This document shows, one piece after another, positions 47,517 through 55,757 of a stretch of 64,000 nucleotides of DNA. Numbering within the stretch: the stretch's first letter is position 1; each line of letters begins with the position of its first letter. Both the position numbers and the translations under genes were made by a program. Under the pieces are notes generated by a model. It saw only the letters and a program-made list of their open reading frames with translations, did not search any database and was not told the DNA's origin. This DNA is from CBDHFF01 sp965262395 (GTDB taxonomy: Bacteria > Pseudomonadota > Alphaproteobacteria > Rickettsiales > Anaplasmataceae), in NCBI GenBank assembly GCA_965262395.1, contig OZ253531.1, positions 62,001-126,000 of the forward strand. Direction: 5' to 3'.

Positions 47517-48080
47517 ATGGAGAGTCCTCATGCCTTAGTCTTTGAAGATAATGAAGTAAAAAAAAGAGACTATTAAAGATAGCAAGGGAATTTCTGGCAT
47601 TAAAATCATGAATCTCTGTGTAGTATTAGGTGGGCAATTTAAGAATAGTTTCTATGCAATAAACAAAAAATCTGATCCTGATCCTGATCTTCGAGCATTT
47701 TTGATGAAACGGAAAAATTAACTGAAGGACTAGGTGATTCATTCAAGAATATCACAGATTTATTTGTTAAGAATAAGGGTAATGAATCTACGCTCCAAGA
47801 TTTCTCTCATACTAACGATACTAACGAAGCACATACTAACGAGGCACATTGTGTTGATGTCTCCAATAAAGTAGAGGGAATGCATTTTATTAGGGCAATG
47901 AAACCTGATCTTGTGAGTATTAGTCACGATCATTTCAATAAAATTGAATTAGTATTATATAGTGACGGTATATCTAAGGATAACTCTTTACCAGGAAAGC
48001 TTATCGTAGAAGAAATAAGAACATTATTGGCTACTTTTTCTTGTTTTGATATACCTGATTCAACTACTCATTCTATATAA
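47517..48080 (+). pseudogene. Unknown gene broken by two homopolymer frameshifts
   Basis: ATG 47517 (TAGG upstream) opens MESPHALVFEDNEVKK and stops after an A8 run (47558-47565). With one A fewer the frame continues through ETIKDSKGISG and NLCVVLGGQFKNSFYAINKK to a T5 run (47698-47702). With one T more it continues DETEKLTEGLGDSFKNI to the stop at 48080. The repaired product is about 188 residues, acidic, with no known family. Both breaks sit at homopolymers, so sequencing error, decay or polymerase slippage are all possible. The gap 48081-48340 after it is empty. Confidence 0.65.
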
Positions 48081-48340
48081 GAGAAAAGAAACAATTTCAG
48101 TGGACTAAGGTGCGTGCTGAGAACCGCTCCAGGGAAAAATAAATAGAGAGAGCTATACCTAATTGATCATTGAATAGTATAAGAATATTCTTTTGTAATA
48201 GTAGATGTTGTTAATTCATAGTAGGATTGGTTAATCACGGGACTTGACTAGTTATATATTTATGTTAAATAACCCAATGTTATTGGGTTATAGGATTGAC
48301 TACAGATAATTTATTGGAGTCTTATTAGAGTAGGTATGGT

Positions 48341-49033
48341 ATGAATAATGCAGCTAACGTAATTGGTAAATCCAAGTTGGGTAGTAATTCATTACGGATG
48401 ACAATGAAAGATAATCTCTTAGAGAAGTATAATAATTTTGATGGTTATCGAGTAGCTATTTGGGTTTATGCTTTGGATTCTATTGGTTGTTATCTTTTAC
48501 CCCCTGACTATGATGGTTCCACTATTGCTCCAAAGCTTTTAGAAATTCGATATTATTATACTGGAAAAGGTTTGATGAATCGTTCTTTTTTGACTCTTAT
48601 ACAGAGCATTAGTTCTAAATGTGTCCGTAATGAGACAAAAATGCTCAGGAACTGTGACAATGGGCCATATAATACACGGTATACAGACGGTGGTGAGTTT
48701 TGCTTTAATATTATGCGTGTGTCAGATTGTATTGATATAATAAATAATTCTCAATTCAGAGATAATCATATTATTGCATTAATAGCTGGGGATAATGATC
48801 GTGATGATAATCAATATGGTTATACATATAACGATCCTGTTGCTGATTTAAGGCACTATTTTAGAGTGCATTATAATGATATGTCTGATCTAGGACATGG
48901 AAGGCAGTTACAGGAAAAATTAGAGCCTAAGGTTAGAAGTAGGATACAAGATTCTTCTTGTGATCATGGTCTTGCTAGATCATGCCCAGATTTTCAGGAT
49001 AGAGAGGAGATAACGAGCCAGTCCCCTCGATAA
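48341..49033 (+). CDS. Hypothetical protein, 230 residues
   Basis: Starts at ATG 48341 after GTAGG. A basic, Asn-rich start is followed by a beta-rich core (YRVAIWVYALDSIGCYLL, LLEIRYYYTGKG) with several cysteines and a charged, probably disordered end. No family is recognised. It may be distantly related to the 278-residue protein next downstream: both have a YNN segment, then two beta strands and an N-R-[ST]-[FI] turn. This is weak. Confidence 0.62.
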   Translation: MNNAANVIGKSKLGSNSLRMTMKDNLLEKYNNFDGYRVAIWVYALDSIGCYLLPPDYDGSTIAPKLLEIRYYYTGKGLMNRSFLTLIQSISSKCVRNETKMLRNCDNGPYNTRYTDGGEFCFNIMRVSDCIDIINNSQFRDNHIIALIAGDNDRDDNQYGYTYNDPVADLRHYFRVHYNDMSDLGHGRQLQEKLEPKVRSRIQDSSCDHGLARSCPDFQDREEITSQSPR

Positions 49034-49570
49034 GTATTGATATTTTCTATATAATTAGAACAGATTATATATTTCGGTATAGTTGGGTTGCTCGTGGAGC
49101 GTTCTTTCTTCATAATAGTTAATTATTTCGGTATAGTTGGGTTGCTTATGAGAAATTCTTTTCTCATAATAGTTAGTAATTTAGTTAAGATGCAGCAGAA
49201 TAACGCAGGTTTAACAACAGTGGTATTATGCCCTGTTTCTAATGGAAGCAGTAGAAATAGAGCATATTAATATAATAATCATAAGACTTAATAATTCAGA
49301 TGAGGGAAGTGGATTATCGAGTATAATTTTACTGTTTATTGTATAAATTCTATTGATAAAGATGAGGTTGTTCATTGAATGATATCTTTGATATTTTCCA
49401 ATATTAGTAATAGTAAAGTATTATTTCTAATATGATTATTTTGGACTCATTGTTCTAATTGTGTTATATTTGTTATGTTACTATTTGGCAATAGTGAATA
49501 ATTTTTGTGCACCTCGTCGAAGGATAGCTCATTAATTAATAGAGAAAATACTTATATTAGGAGGGTAATT
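49034..49570. other. Gap with a 54-bp doublet
   Basis: GGTATAGTTGGGTTGCT occurs at 49076 and 49130 as the start of a roughly 54-bp direct duplication (each followed by an ATAATAGTTA segment). A TTGGAC-17-TTATAT promoter-like pair lies at 49441-49469 before the next gene. No supported gene is present. Confidence 0.55.
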
Positions 49571-50407
49571 ATGGCAGAGGGTGGTACAAGCAAAGTTGCT
49601 GCAGAGACTATTAAGTTGATGTCGTTTGATCAAATGCAGGCATTTGTAAAAACATTAGAAGGACATTATAACAATAATTGTTATGTATACGCTAGATATG
49701 GAGTGTGCAATTCAGACTCAGACTCAGATGAGAGATATGATGGATTTGATACTAATTTAGAAGACTTCCCAGCAGATGAATGTATACAGAAAATAGAATG
49801 TCGTATTATGATTTGTGAATCTACCTTCAGACCTGGTGGCAATAGGACTATCTTTAATATTGCCGCAGGTGACTTTGGTAATGACTATAGTGCTTGCTTT
49901 GATACTCTTAGTACTTACTTTCCTAAGTCAGTAGCGGTATTAAAAAGTGCTAAAATAACAATATCTATTGCTTCGCAGAAGAATTTATTAGGTCAGCTTG
50001 ATTTAGGTGGTAAGAAAGATCAAGATAGCAAGAATGACGTTTATAGCGCTTATACTGCTGATGATTCAGTAAGTAGAGGCACAGAAGGATATGTTAAAAT
50101 GGTGCCATTGAAAGTTTTTTTATCATCATTTGCTCGTGATCTTAAGAATCTTCATAAAACACAGAATTCAGATAAGATACGCACAAAGATTGATTCTTGG
50201 GTGGATAAAACTTCTGAAGGAGAGAATGCACTGTATAATGACATTTTTTACCCATTGGTTTGTGAGCCTGGAATATTGAAGAGATTCCAGCAGGAATCTG
50301 AAATGAATGCGCAAAGGCCAGAGACTCGGAACGAGCAATCAGGTGCTAATATATTAGGTGGGCCGCAGACAGGTCTTGATAATAATAGTCATGAAAGAGG
50401 TATATAA
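49571..50407 (+). CDS. Hypothetical protein, 278 residues
   Basis: The start is fixed at ATG 49571 by a strong AGGAGGG five bases upstream; the longer frame from 49505 is not needed. Helical start (FDQMQAFVKTLEGHY), an acidic SDSDSDERYDGF segment, a beta-rich core (IECRIMICESTF), a helical part around FLSSFARDLKNLHK, and a hydrophilic end. No signal peptide and no known family. A hairpin follows. Confidence 0.7.
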   Translation: MAEGGTSKVAAETIKLMSFDQMQAFVKTLEGHYNNNCYVYARYGVCNSDSDSDERYDGFDTNLEDFPADECIQKIECRIMICESTFRPGGNRTIFNIAAGDFGNDYSACFDTLSTYFPKSVAVLKSAKITISIASQKNLLGQLDLGGKKDQDSKNDVYSAYTADDSVSRGTEGYVKMVPLKVFLSSFARDLKNLHKTQNSDKIRTKIDSWVDKTSEGENALYNDIFYPLVCEPGILKRFQQESEMNAQRPETRNEQSGANILGGPQTGLDNNSHERGI

Positions 50408-50483
50408 AGTCCAATTTTGATAATGGTCTTACGTATTAAGTGAGCAGAATGGTAGGTGAGACCAGGATGTACAATTCTAAATG

Positions 50484-50507
50484 AAGACCAATTTTGATAA
50501 TGGTCTT
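50484..50507 (+). terminator. Hairpin between the 49.6 kb gene and sdhB
   Basis: AAGACCA and TGGTCTT form a perfect 7-bp stem with a 10-base loop. A second copy of CCAATTTTGATAATGGTCTT lies 77 bases upstream (50411), right after the stop, where the left arm is mutated. This suggests a duplicated terminator with one decayed copy. Confidence 0.5.
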
Positions 50508-50593
50508 GCTTAATTATTACTGCTATGGTATACGATGCAAAAGGGCGTTTTATTGTTATAGAGTAATATATTAGTTAAGGGAGAGTAGATCTT

Positions 50594-51388
50594 ATGGTTC
50601 AATTCAGTTTGCCAAAAAATTCTAAGATAGATAGGTCTAAGGGTTCTCACTATAAGTTGCCGGATGATCACAAAAGTAATAATGTGGTTTCTTTTCATAT
50701 TTATAGATGGAATGAAGAATCTGGGGATAATCCTTATATTGATAAGTACGATATTGATATGGATGAATGTGGCTCAATGATCCTGGATGTTTTGATTAAA
50801 ATCAAAAATGAAATTGATCCAACCTTGACATTCAGAAGATCATGTCGTGAAGGAGTTTGTGGCTCTTGTGCAATGAATATTAATGGGGTGAACACTCTCG
50901 CTTGTACAGTAACTGTGCCAGACTCAAAAATAGTCAGGATTTATCCTCTTCCTCATGCCCCAGTAGTAAAAGATTTGGTTCCTGACCTCACTGATTTCTA
51001 TAAACAATATGAATCTGTGGAGCCTTGGTTACAAAATGATGAGCCAGTTGAAAAGAATAAGGAAAGATTACAATCTCCAGAAGATAGAGAAAAATTAGAT
51101 GGCATGTATGAGTGTATACTTTGTGCCTGCTGTTCGACTAGTTGTCCTAGTTATTGGTGGAACGGTGATAAATATCTTGGTCCTGCCGCTTTATTGCATG
51201 CTAATCGATGGGTAGAAGACAGCCGTGATCGCAGCACTGTGCATAGAGTGAATAATCTAGATGATAAGTTTAAATTGTTTGCTTGTCGTACGATAATGAA
51301 TTGTACTAAGTCCTGCCCTAAGGGTTTAAATCCAGCAAAAGAGATTTCATCTTTGAAGAGAAAGGTTGCCACGCAAGTAGGGTTCTGA
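50594..51388 (+). CDS. sdhB: Succinate dehydrogenase iron-sulfur subunit
   Basis: Carries electrons from SdhA to the quinone site through three clusters, and all ligands are present: the [2Fe-2S] site SCREGVCGSCAMNINGVNTL (Cys84, Cys89, Cys92, Cys104), then CILCACCSTSC (Cys174, 177, 180, 184) and CRTIMNCTKSCPKG (Cys231, 237, 241) for the [4Fe-4S] and [3Fe-4S] clusters. GGGAGAG precedes ATG 50594. At 264 residues it is full length. Separated from sdhA and on the other strand. Its last 30 codons are duplicated downstream. Confidence 0.98.
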   Translation: MVQFSLPKNSKIDRSKGSHYKLPDDHKSNNVVSFHIYRWNEESGDNPYIDKYDIDMDECGSMILDVLIKIKNEIDPTLTFRRSCREGVCGSCAMNINGVNTLACTVTVPDSKIVRIYPLPHAPVVKDLVPDLTDFYKQYESVEPWLQNDEPVEKNKERLQSPEDREKLDGMYECILCACCSTSCPSYWWNGDKYLGPAALLHANRWVEDSRDRSTVHRVNNLDDKFKLFACRTIMNCTKSCPKGLNPAKEISSLKRKVATQVGF

Positions 51389-51625
51389 TGAAATATGCAT
51401 CATGCGTCATGTCTAGTACTATAGGAAGTAGATACAATATATAACTTCCTGCATTCTATAATGAATTGTACTAAGTCCTGCCCTAAGGGTTTAAATCCAG
51501 CAAAAGAGATTTCATCTTTGAAGAGAAAGGTTGCCACGCAAGTAGGGTTCTGATGAAACACATAGCACGTCTCATTATTGAGGAATTAATCATGCATCAT
51601 GCGCCATGTCTGGTACTACAGAAAA
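51293..51625 (+). repeat. Tandem duplication joining the sdhB 3' end and the next gene's start
   Basis: The sdhB segment 51293-51392 recurs unchanged or nearly so at 51458-51557 (offset 165). The start region of the next gene (GCATCATGCGCCATGTCTGG, about 51595-51614) has an upstream echo at about 51399-51418 (offset 196). The order is thus sdhB end, gene start, sdhB end, gene start: one duplication event spanning the intergenic junction, later trimmed unequally. Confidence 0.9.
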
Positions 51626-52928
51626 TATAGACTCTCTTGAATTCCTGGAGATCTCTGATTTGTCACTACGCGAAAAGCAGATTATTATTGATAAGGTAAA
51701 ACCAGTACGATTCTACGTTGGTGTTAGAAAGGCTATGCAATTTATGTTCCATGGTACATTAAGGGTATTGATAAAGGAATGGCAACAGAAACATAGGCCT
51801 ATTGTACATGCAAATTATGATAGATGCTTAGCTGGATTAGATAAAGTATTCAATGATTATTTATATGAACAACTGTTGCCTGTAACGAGGTGGGTCAATC
51901 GACGGAGGGCTGTGCCCTGATATTGTGATAAATGGATCAGCTGAGCAGTGTGAAAAGCGCGAAATATTATTCCAATCTCTATATTGGCTAGCGATATTTC
52001 AGTCTTTAGAATCATATCTGAGGGCACAAGAAGAACGATATTTAAAAGCTCACTTAAAAGAATTTTCTGAGGCTGCCGTGGATATGACATGTAGATTTAT
52101 TCAGGTGATGTCTGGTTTTGTAGGCCATCTGTTATAGATTGTCTTATATTTCTTAAGAGAGTGCCTGGTGGCATTCCATATCTTATGCGGTATCTTGATT
52201 TGAATGAGAGGAAAGTGCCAACTGCTCTTACTAATGCTAGAGAACATATGGCTTTTATAATGCCTCATATAGGAAATTCACATATGGGTAATAAAGATCC
52301 TGAAAGTCGAGATCCTGTTAAACCGCCTGGCTTAACAGATTTAGCGCTTGATCAGCTTAATCTAATGACTAAGCGAAACCATGATAAGCATATGAAAAGT
52401 TATGATGATATTCATGCAATGATGTATTATCCTGCATTGTTAGTTGCTCGCCTCCTTCATGATTTATATACTTGCATTGTGCCATGCTCGTTATTTAGAT
52501 TAACGTGTATAATCCATGAGCTATTCATAGCTAATATTTATAATGCTGAAAATATTAACCCTAGGGCACATTTGTGGATTTCAACTCTACGTGTTAACTC
52601 TCTTATACATGCTGCATATTTGGTTTGTCTGCAGGCACATGTGCTATGTTCAGAGTCAAGAGGCTTCTTTATTCTTAATATAAATACAGTGATAAGAAAT
52701 ATCATTGAAATGTCATTTTTTATTGATGGTGTAAAATTAAACGAGTGTATGTCAATCTATTCTAAAACACCGAATAATGTTGATCCTGACCTCCATGAGC
52801 CAGATTCTGCGTATAATTATTCTACTTCTAGCTATCCTAGGGATCCTGCTCCTAATCTAGATGAGTCCTATTCTTTTGGTAATATGATGAAATGTGATGA
52901 GGTTAGGGGTATGACTGTATCCTTCTAG
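51606..52928 (+). pseudogene. Unknown gene in three reading-frame pieces
   Basis: Piece 1 (51606-51920) starts MSGTTENIDSLEFLEISDLS. Piece 2 continues in the next frame around 51900 (DIVINGSAEQCEKREILFQS to 52137). Piece 3 returns to the first frame at about 52105-52135, near a T4 run, (VIDCLIFLKRVPGGIPYLMR to 52928). Each piece starts where the last one ends, so a single gene of about 440 codons carries two frameshifts. Helical, cysteine-containing, no known family. Its tail YSTSSYPRDPAPN resembles the SSYPSDPA repeats of the left-edge gene. Confidence 0.65.
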
Positions 52929-53003
52929 TAGTGCGCCCGTCATTTTACAATATTGAGCAATGATGATATAATAAGTTAATTGTTTAATTAAAGGTAGTGT
53001 TAG

Positions 53004-54371
53004 ATGGCAGATGCAATGTTGGCGCCTCAGGTGAGAAATATAACTTTTCGGGGAGAAACACTGGGAGATGATGGTCTTCCCACAGAAAAAATGCATATAG
53101 CTCTAATGATGGCACTCAAAAAAGGGGTGAAGTTTTATGATAGGTCGCATGCTCCTTCAGTAGGTGTACTAAATAGTTTCGGAGATGGTGATAGAAAAAT
53201 GAGCCTGTGCATATCAGAAGGTCTTTTGTCTGAGCTTGATTCAGTAGGTGTTAATTTTGAATATGATCCAGCAATCAATGCGATTTTACCTACAATCAAT
53301 GATATTTGCATTAAGATATCTGGTATTTTAGATACTGCCGTAATCTCTGTTGGGCATTTAGAAAGTATGCAAGTTATCCTATTAACAAAAAGGGAATTAG
53401 AGTCGGGGACTAATCTTGCAATATATGCTACTGACACTCGATCTACTATTGAATTACAGGAGCAACCTTTATTGTTGGGAAGGTGGATTGAATTTATGAA
53501 ACAGAAGATTGGATTTTATAATACGTTGATAAATGATTGTGAAAAAAAGATAAATAGTTATAAGCGCAGTTTATCTGAACTATTGGGCTCTCGTCGGGAG
53601 TCCAGAGAATTGACTGCGCATTTGAAGACGTTCAACCATGAAATAAATCATATTGATTTTATGAATGATAGTAGGGTTATACAGCCTGTGGTTTATATAA
53701 TTTATAATGCTGTTATGAGCGCTATTAAAAATAGAATAGGTATGAACGAGGGTAAAATAATGCTTATAGATCCTGTATTAATTAATGCAGGTTTTAAGCG
53801 CAATTGTACCTATTATATTTCTAAAGAACATAATAGATCTGGCACATTCTGTTTATATCAGGGTAGAAATGTTATCCTGTGTATAAAAGAAAGTTATTGG
53901 GCGTTGCTTGGGCGCACTTATGACATAACTGAAGCTAAGGTTGCTTTATGTAAGGAACGTATACTTTTTATTTGCAATGGTGTCTTTGATGTTATGTGTA
54001 AGCAAAGCATTAGCCCTACCCGAGAAGAACAATTAAAAAAAATGTTTGGGAATGGTGATGCATGGACGATATTAGTTGCGGACTTGCAGACACATTATGA
54101 TCAGTATAAACTTAATCGTCTAGATACTCTGAATACTCATTCTAATATTCTAGCTAATATTGCTCGCGTAGTCATCGAAGTTCTTAGTGGGCACGAAAAA
54201 GATATAGAATCTTCTCTCCTAGAACCTCCTGCTGTTGGTAAGCCTAGTAGTACTAAAGTTATTACTGAATCTCCTGCAGCATTGTTGGGACACAAGCATG
54301 ACTGCCTACCCGAGGTTTCAGTATCACCGCCGAAGGATAGTGCAGGGGTGATGGGGGCTGATCTCTTTTAA
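53004..54371 (+). CDS. Hypothetical protein, 455 residues
   Basis: ATG 53004 has AAGG eight bases upstream. The protein is soluble-looking with no signal peptide: a beta/alpha N-terminal half with a hydrophobic ILDTAVISVG strand, a central coiled-coil-like part (YNTLINDCEKKINSYKRSLS), a second folded region (RVIQPVVYIIYNAVMSAIKN), and a Pro/Ser-rich C-terminal tail that looks disordered. No family is recognised. The DNA for the last 35 codons is duplicated directly after the stop. Confidence 0.68.
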   Translation: MADAMLAPQVRNITFRGETLGDDGLPTEKMHIALMMALKKGVKFYDRSHAPSVGVLNSFGDGDRKMSLCISEGLLSELDSVGVNFEYDPAINAILPTINDICIKISGILDTAVISVGHLESMQVILLTKRELESGTNLAIYATDTRSTIELQEQPLLLGRWIEFMKQKIGFYNTLINDCEKKINSYKRSLSELLGSRRESRELTAHLKTFNHEINHIDFMNDSRVIQPVVYIIYNAVMSAIKNRIGMNEGKIMLIDPVLINAGFKRNCTYYISKEHNRSGTFCLYQGRNVILCIKESYWALLGRTYDITEAKVALCKERILFICNGVFDVMCKQSISPTREEQLKKMFGNGDAWTILVADLQTHYDQYKLNRLDTLNTHSNILANIARVVIEVLSGHEKDIESSLLEPPAVGKPSSTKVITESPAALLGHKHDCLPEVSVSPPKDSAGVMGADLF

Positions 54372-54556
54372 CATCGCTGGGACACAATCCAGGGATCACA
54401 TTCGTAGTATCTGAATCTCCTGCAGCATTGTTGGGACACAAGCATGACTGCCTACCCGAGGTTTCAGTATCACCGCCAGAGGATAGTGCAGGGGTGATGG
54501 GGGCTGATCTCTTTTAACATCGCTGGGACACAATTCAGGGATCACAATGCGGGATG
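54266..54556 (+). repeat. 146-bp tandem duplication of the 3' end of the 53.0 kb gene
   Basis: TCTCCTGCAGCATTGTTGGG begins at 54270 and again at 54416, 146 bases apart. The copies run through GGGGCTGATCTCTTTTAACA and ACATCGCTGGGACACAAT and differ at only a few bases. Because 146 is not a multiple of three the second copy is out of frame and outside the gene. Confidence 0.95.
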
Positions 54557-55029
54557 GTACGCCAGTAGTATTACCCAAAACTTCAGCCATCACCGACAGC
54601 ATGCAGTTTAGGGGCTACCACAACGTTGATTAAGGTTCAGAGTATATTCCAGAGTATCATCTGACCCTCATCCATACAGCTCGGGGGTTGCGACAATGCT
54701 GATTGAGATAGGAATCATTATCCTCTAAAGAATTTGCATCGCTTACGGCACTTAATTCAATGAATGATAGTGTGTTGTGTAGTTGATGTTGAGTACCCAT
54801 CTAATACTCTTCTATCGTCGGCCTACTCCATAGCAAAAGTGGTTGGAGTGTTCGAGGTATATGAAAGACAATGCGACGAACCAGAAATTGAGGCCTAGAA
54901 TCGATACTATGACAGGCGTTAATCTTAACTTACGTTACTAACGTGGTAATCAATTAGCTAATCTTAGCAATCACGAAGCGAAAGCTCAGAGTAGGGTGCT
55001 GACAGTGTAATGATTATTACTATACTGGC
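54557..55029. other. Noncoding gap
   Basis: 473 bases with more GC than most gaps here. A degenerate doublet (GGGGCTACCACAACGTTGATT near 54611 and GGGGGTTGCGACAATGCTGATT near 54684) is visible. No gene is supported. Confidence 0.45.
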
Positions 55030-55491
55030 ATGATTATGCAAAGAAGAGAGTATATGCTTGGTAGTGTGTTTTCTGTAATGATTATCCTAGTGTTACAAAT
55101 AATAACCAACTACGGTATTAACAAGTTAGATTTACAAGATTATGATGAAGATTTCATTGATAAAGTCCCCAGTAGCAAGCAGGCGCAGCTACTTTCTTTT
55201 GGGGATGAGCAATTTTATTTTCGTACTTCTGCTTTAAAAGTACAGAATTTCAGCCATCATTTCGGTGATTTTACTGCGTTGGTAGATTATAACTATGATA
55301 AACTTATTCAGTGGTTCGAGATGCTGGACAGACTGGATGGACGCTCTAATCTTGTTCCATCATTTGCCAGTTACTATTATTCTCAAACTCCGAATAAAGA
55401 ACAGTTACGAAAGATAGTGAATTATATCGAAAATCGTAGTAAAAATTTAGAAAGTAGCTGGTGGTGGCGTATGCAGGCAGTCTTTACTTAG
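55030..55491 (+). CDS. Membrane-anchored protein, possibly truncated
   Basis: 153 residues with one N-terminal membrane helix (about 9-27, MLGSVFSVMIILVLQIITNY) and an outer-facing domain rich in aromatic residues (FGDEQFYFRTSALKVQNF, YNYDKLIQWFEMLDRLDGRS, FASYYYSQTPN, SSWWWRMQAVF). The second half has a TPR-like helical look and ends abruptly after WWWRMQAVFT, which suggests the C terminus has been lost. No name is offered. Start at ATG 55030 or 55036. Confidence 0.65.
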   Translation: MIMQRREYMLGSVFSVMIILVLQIITNYGINKLDLQDYDEDFIDKVPSSKQAQLLSFGDEQFYFRTSALKVQNFSHHFGDFTALVDYNYDKLIQWFEMLDRLDGRSNLVPSFASYYYSQTPNKEQLRKIVNYIENRSKNLESSWWWRMQAVFT

Positions 55492-55757
55492 AAAATATAT
55501 CTCTTAAGACCAGCTATATAGGCTAGGCAGACCTAAGGTCTATTGAAGAATACGGCATGAAATGTAGTGTATAATTATAGGTCAATAATTACTTAGATTC
55601 TGTTGATGAATATAGACTAGAACCAGCTAATAGTTTGATTGAAAACTACTAATGCTTGATGTCAAAATCAGACTTATATCATTAACTGTTGGTAAGTTGA
55701 CCCTGCCGCAAAGAATTAAGTAGTAGGTCAAGGAATATGGTCAGGTTGCACTTCTTG

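Noticed and set aside
49088..49270. 60-codon plus frame
   Set aside because: Overlaps a 54-bp direct duplication, has no RBS and a composition unlike a protein.
48341..50407. Strong paralogy between the 230- and 278-residue proteins
   Set aside because: Only a few scattered similarities by eye; not enough to group them.
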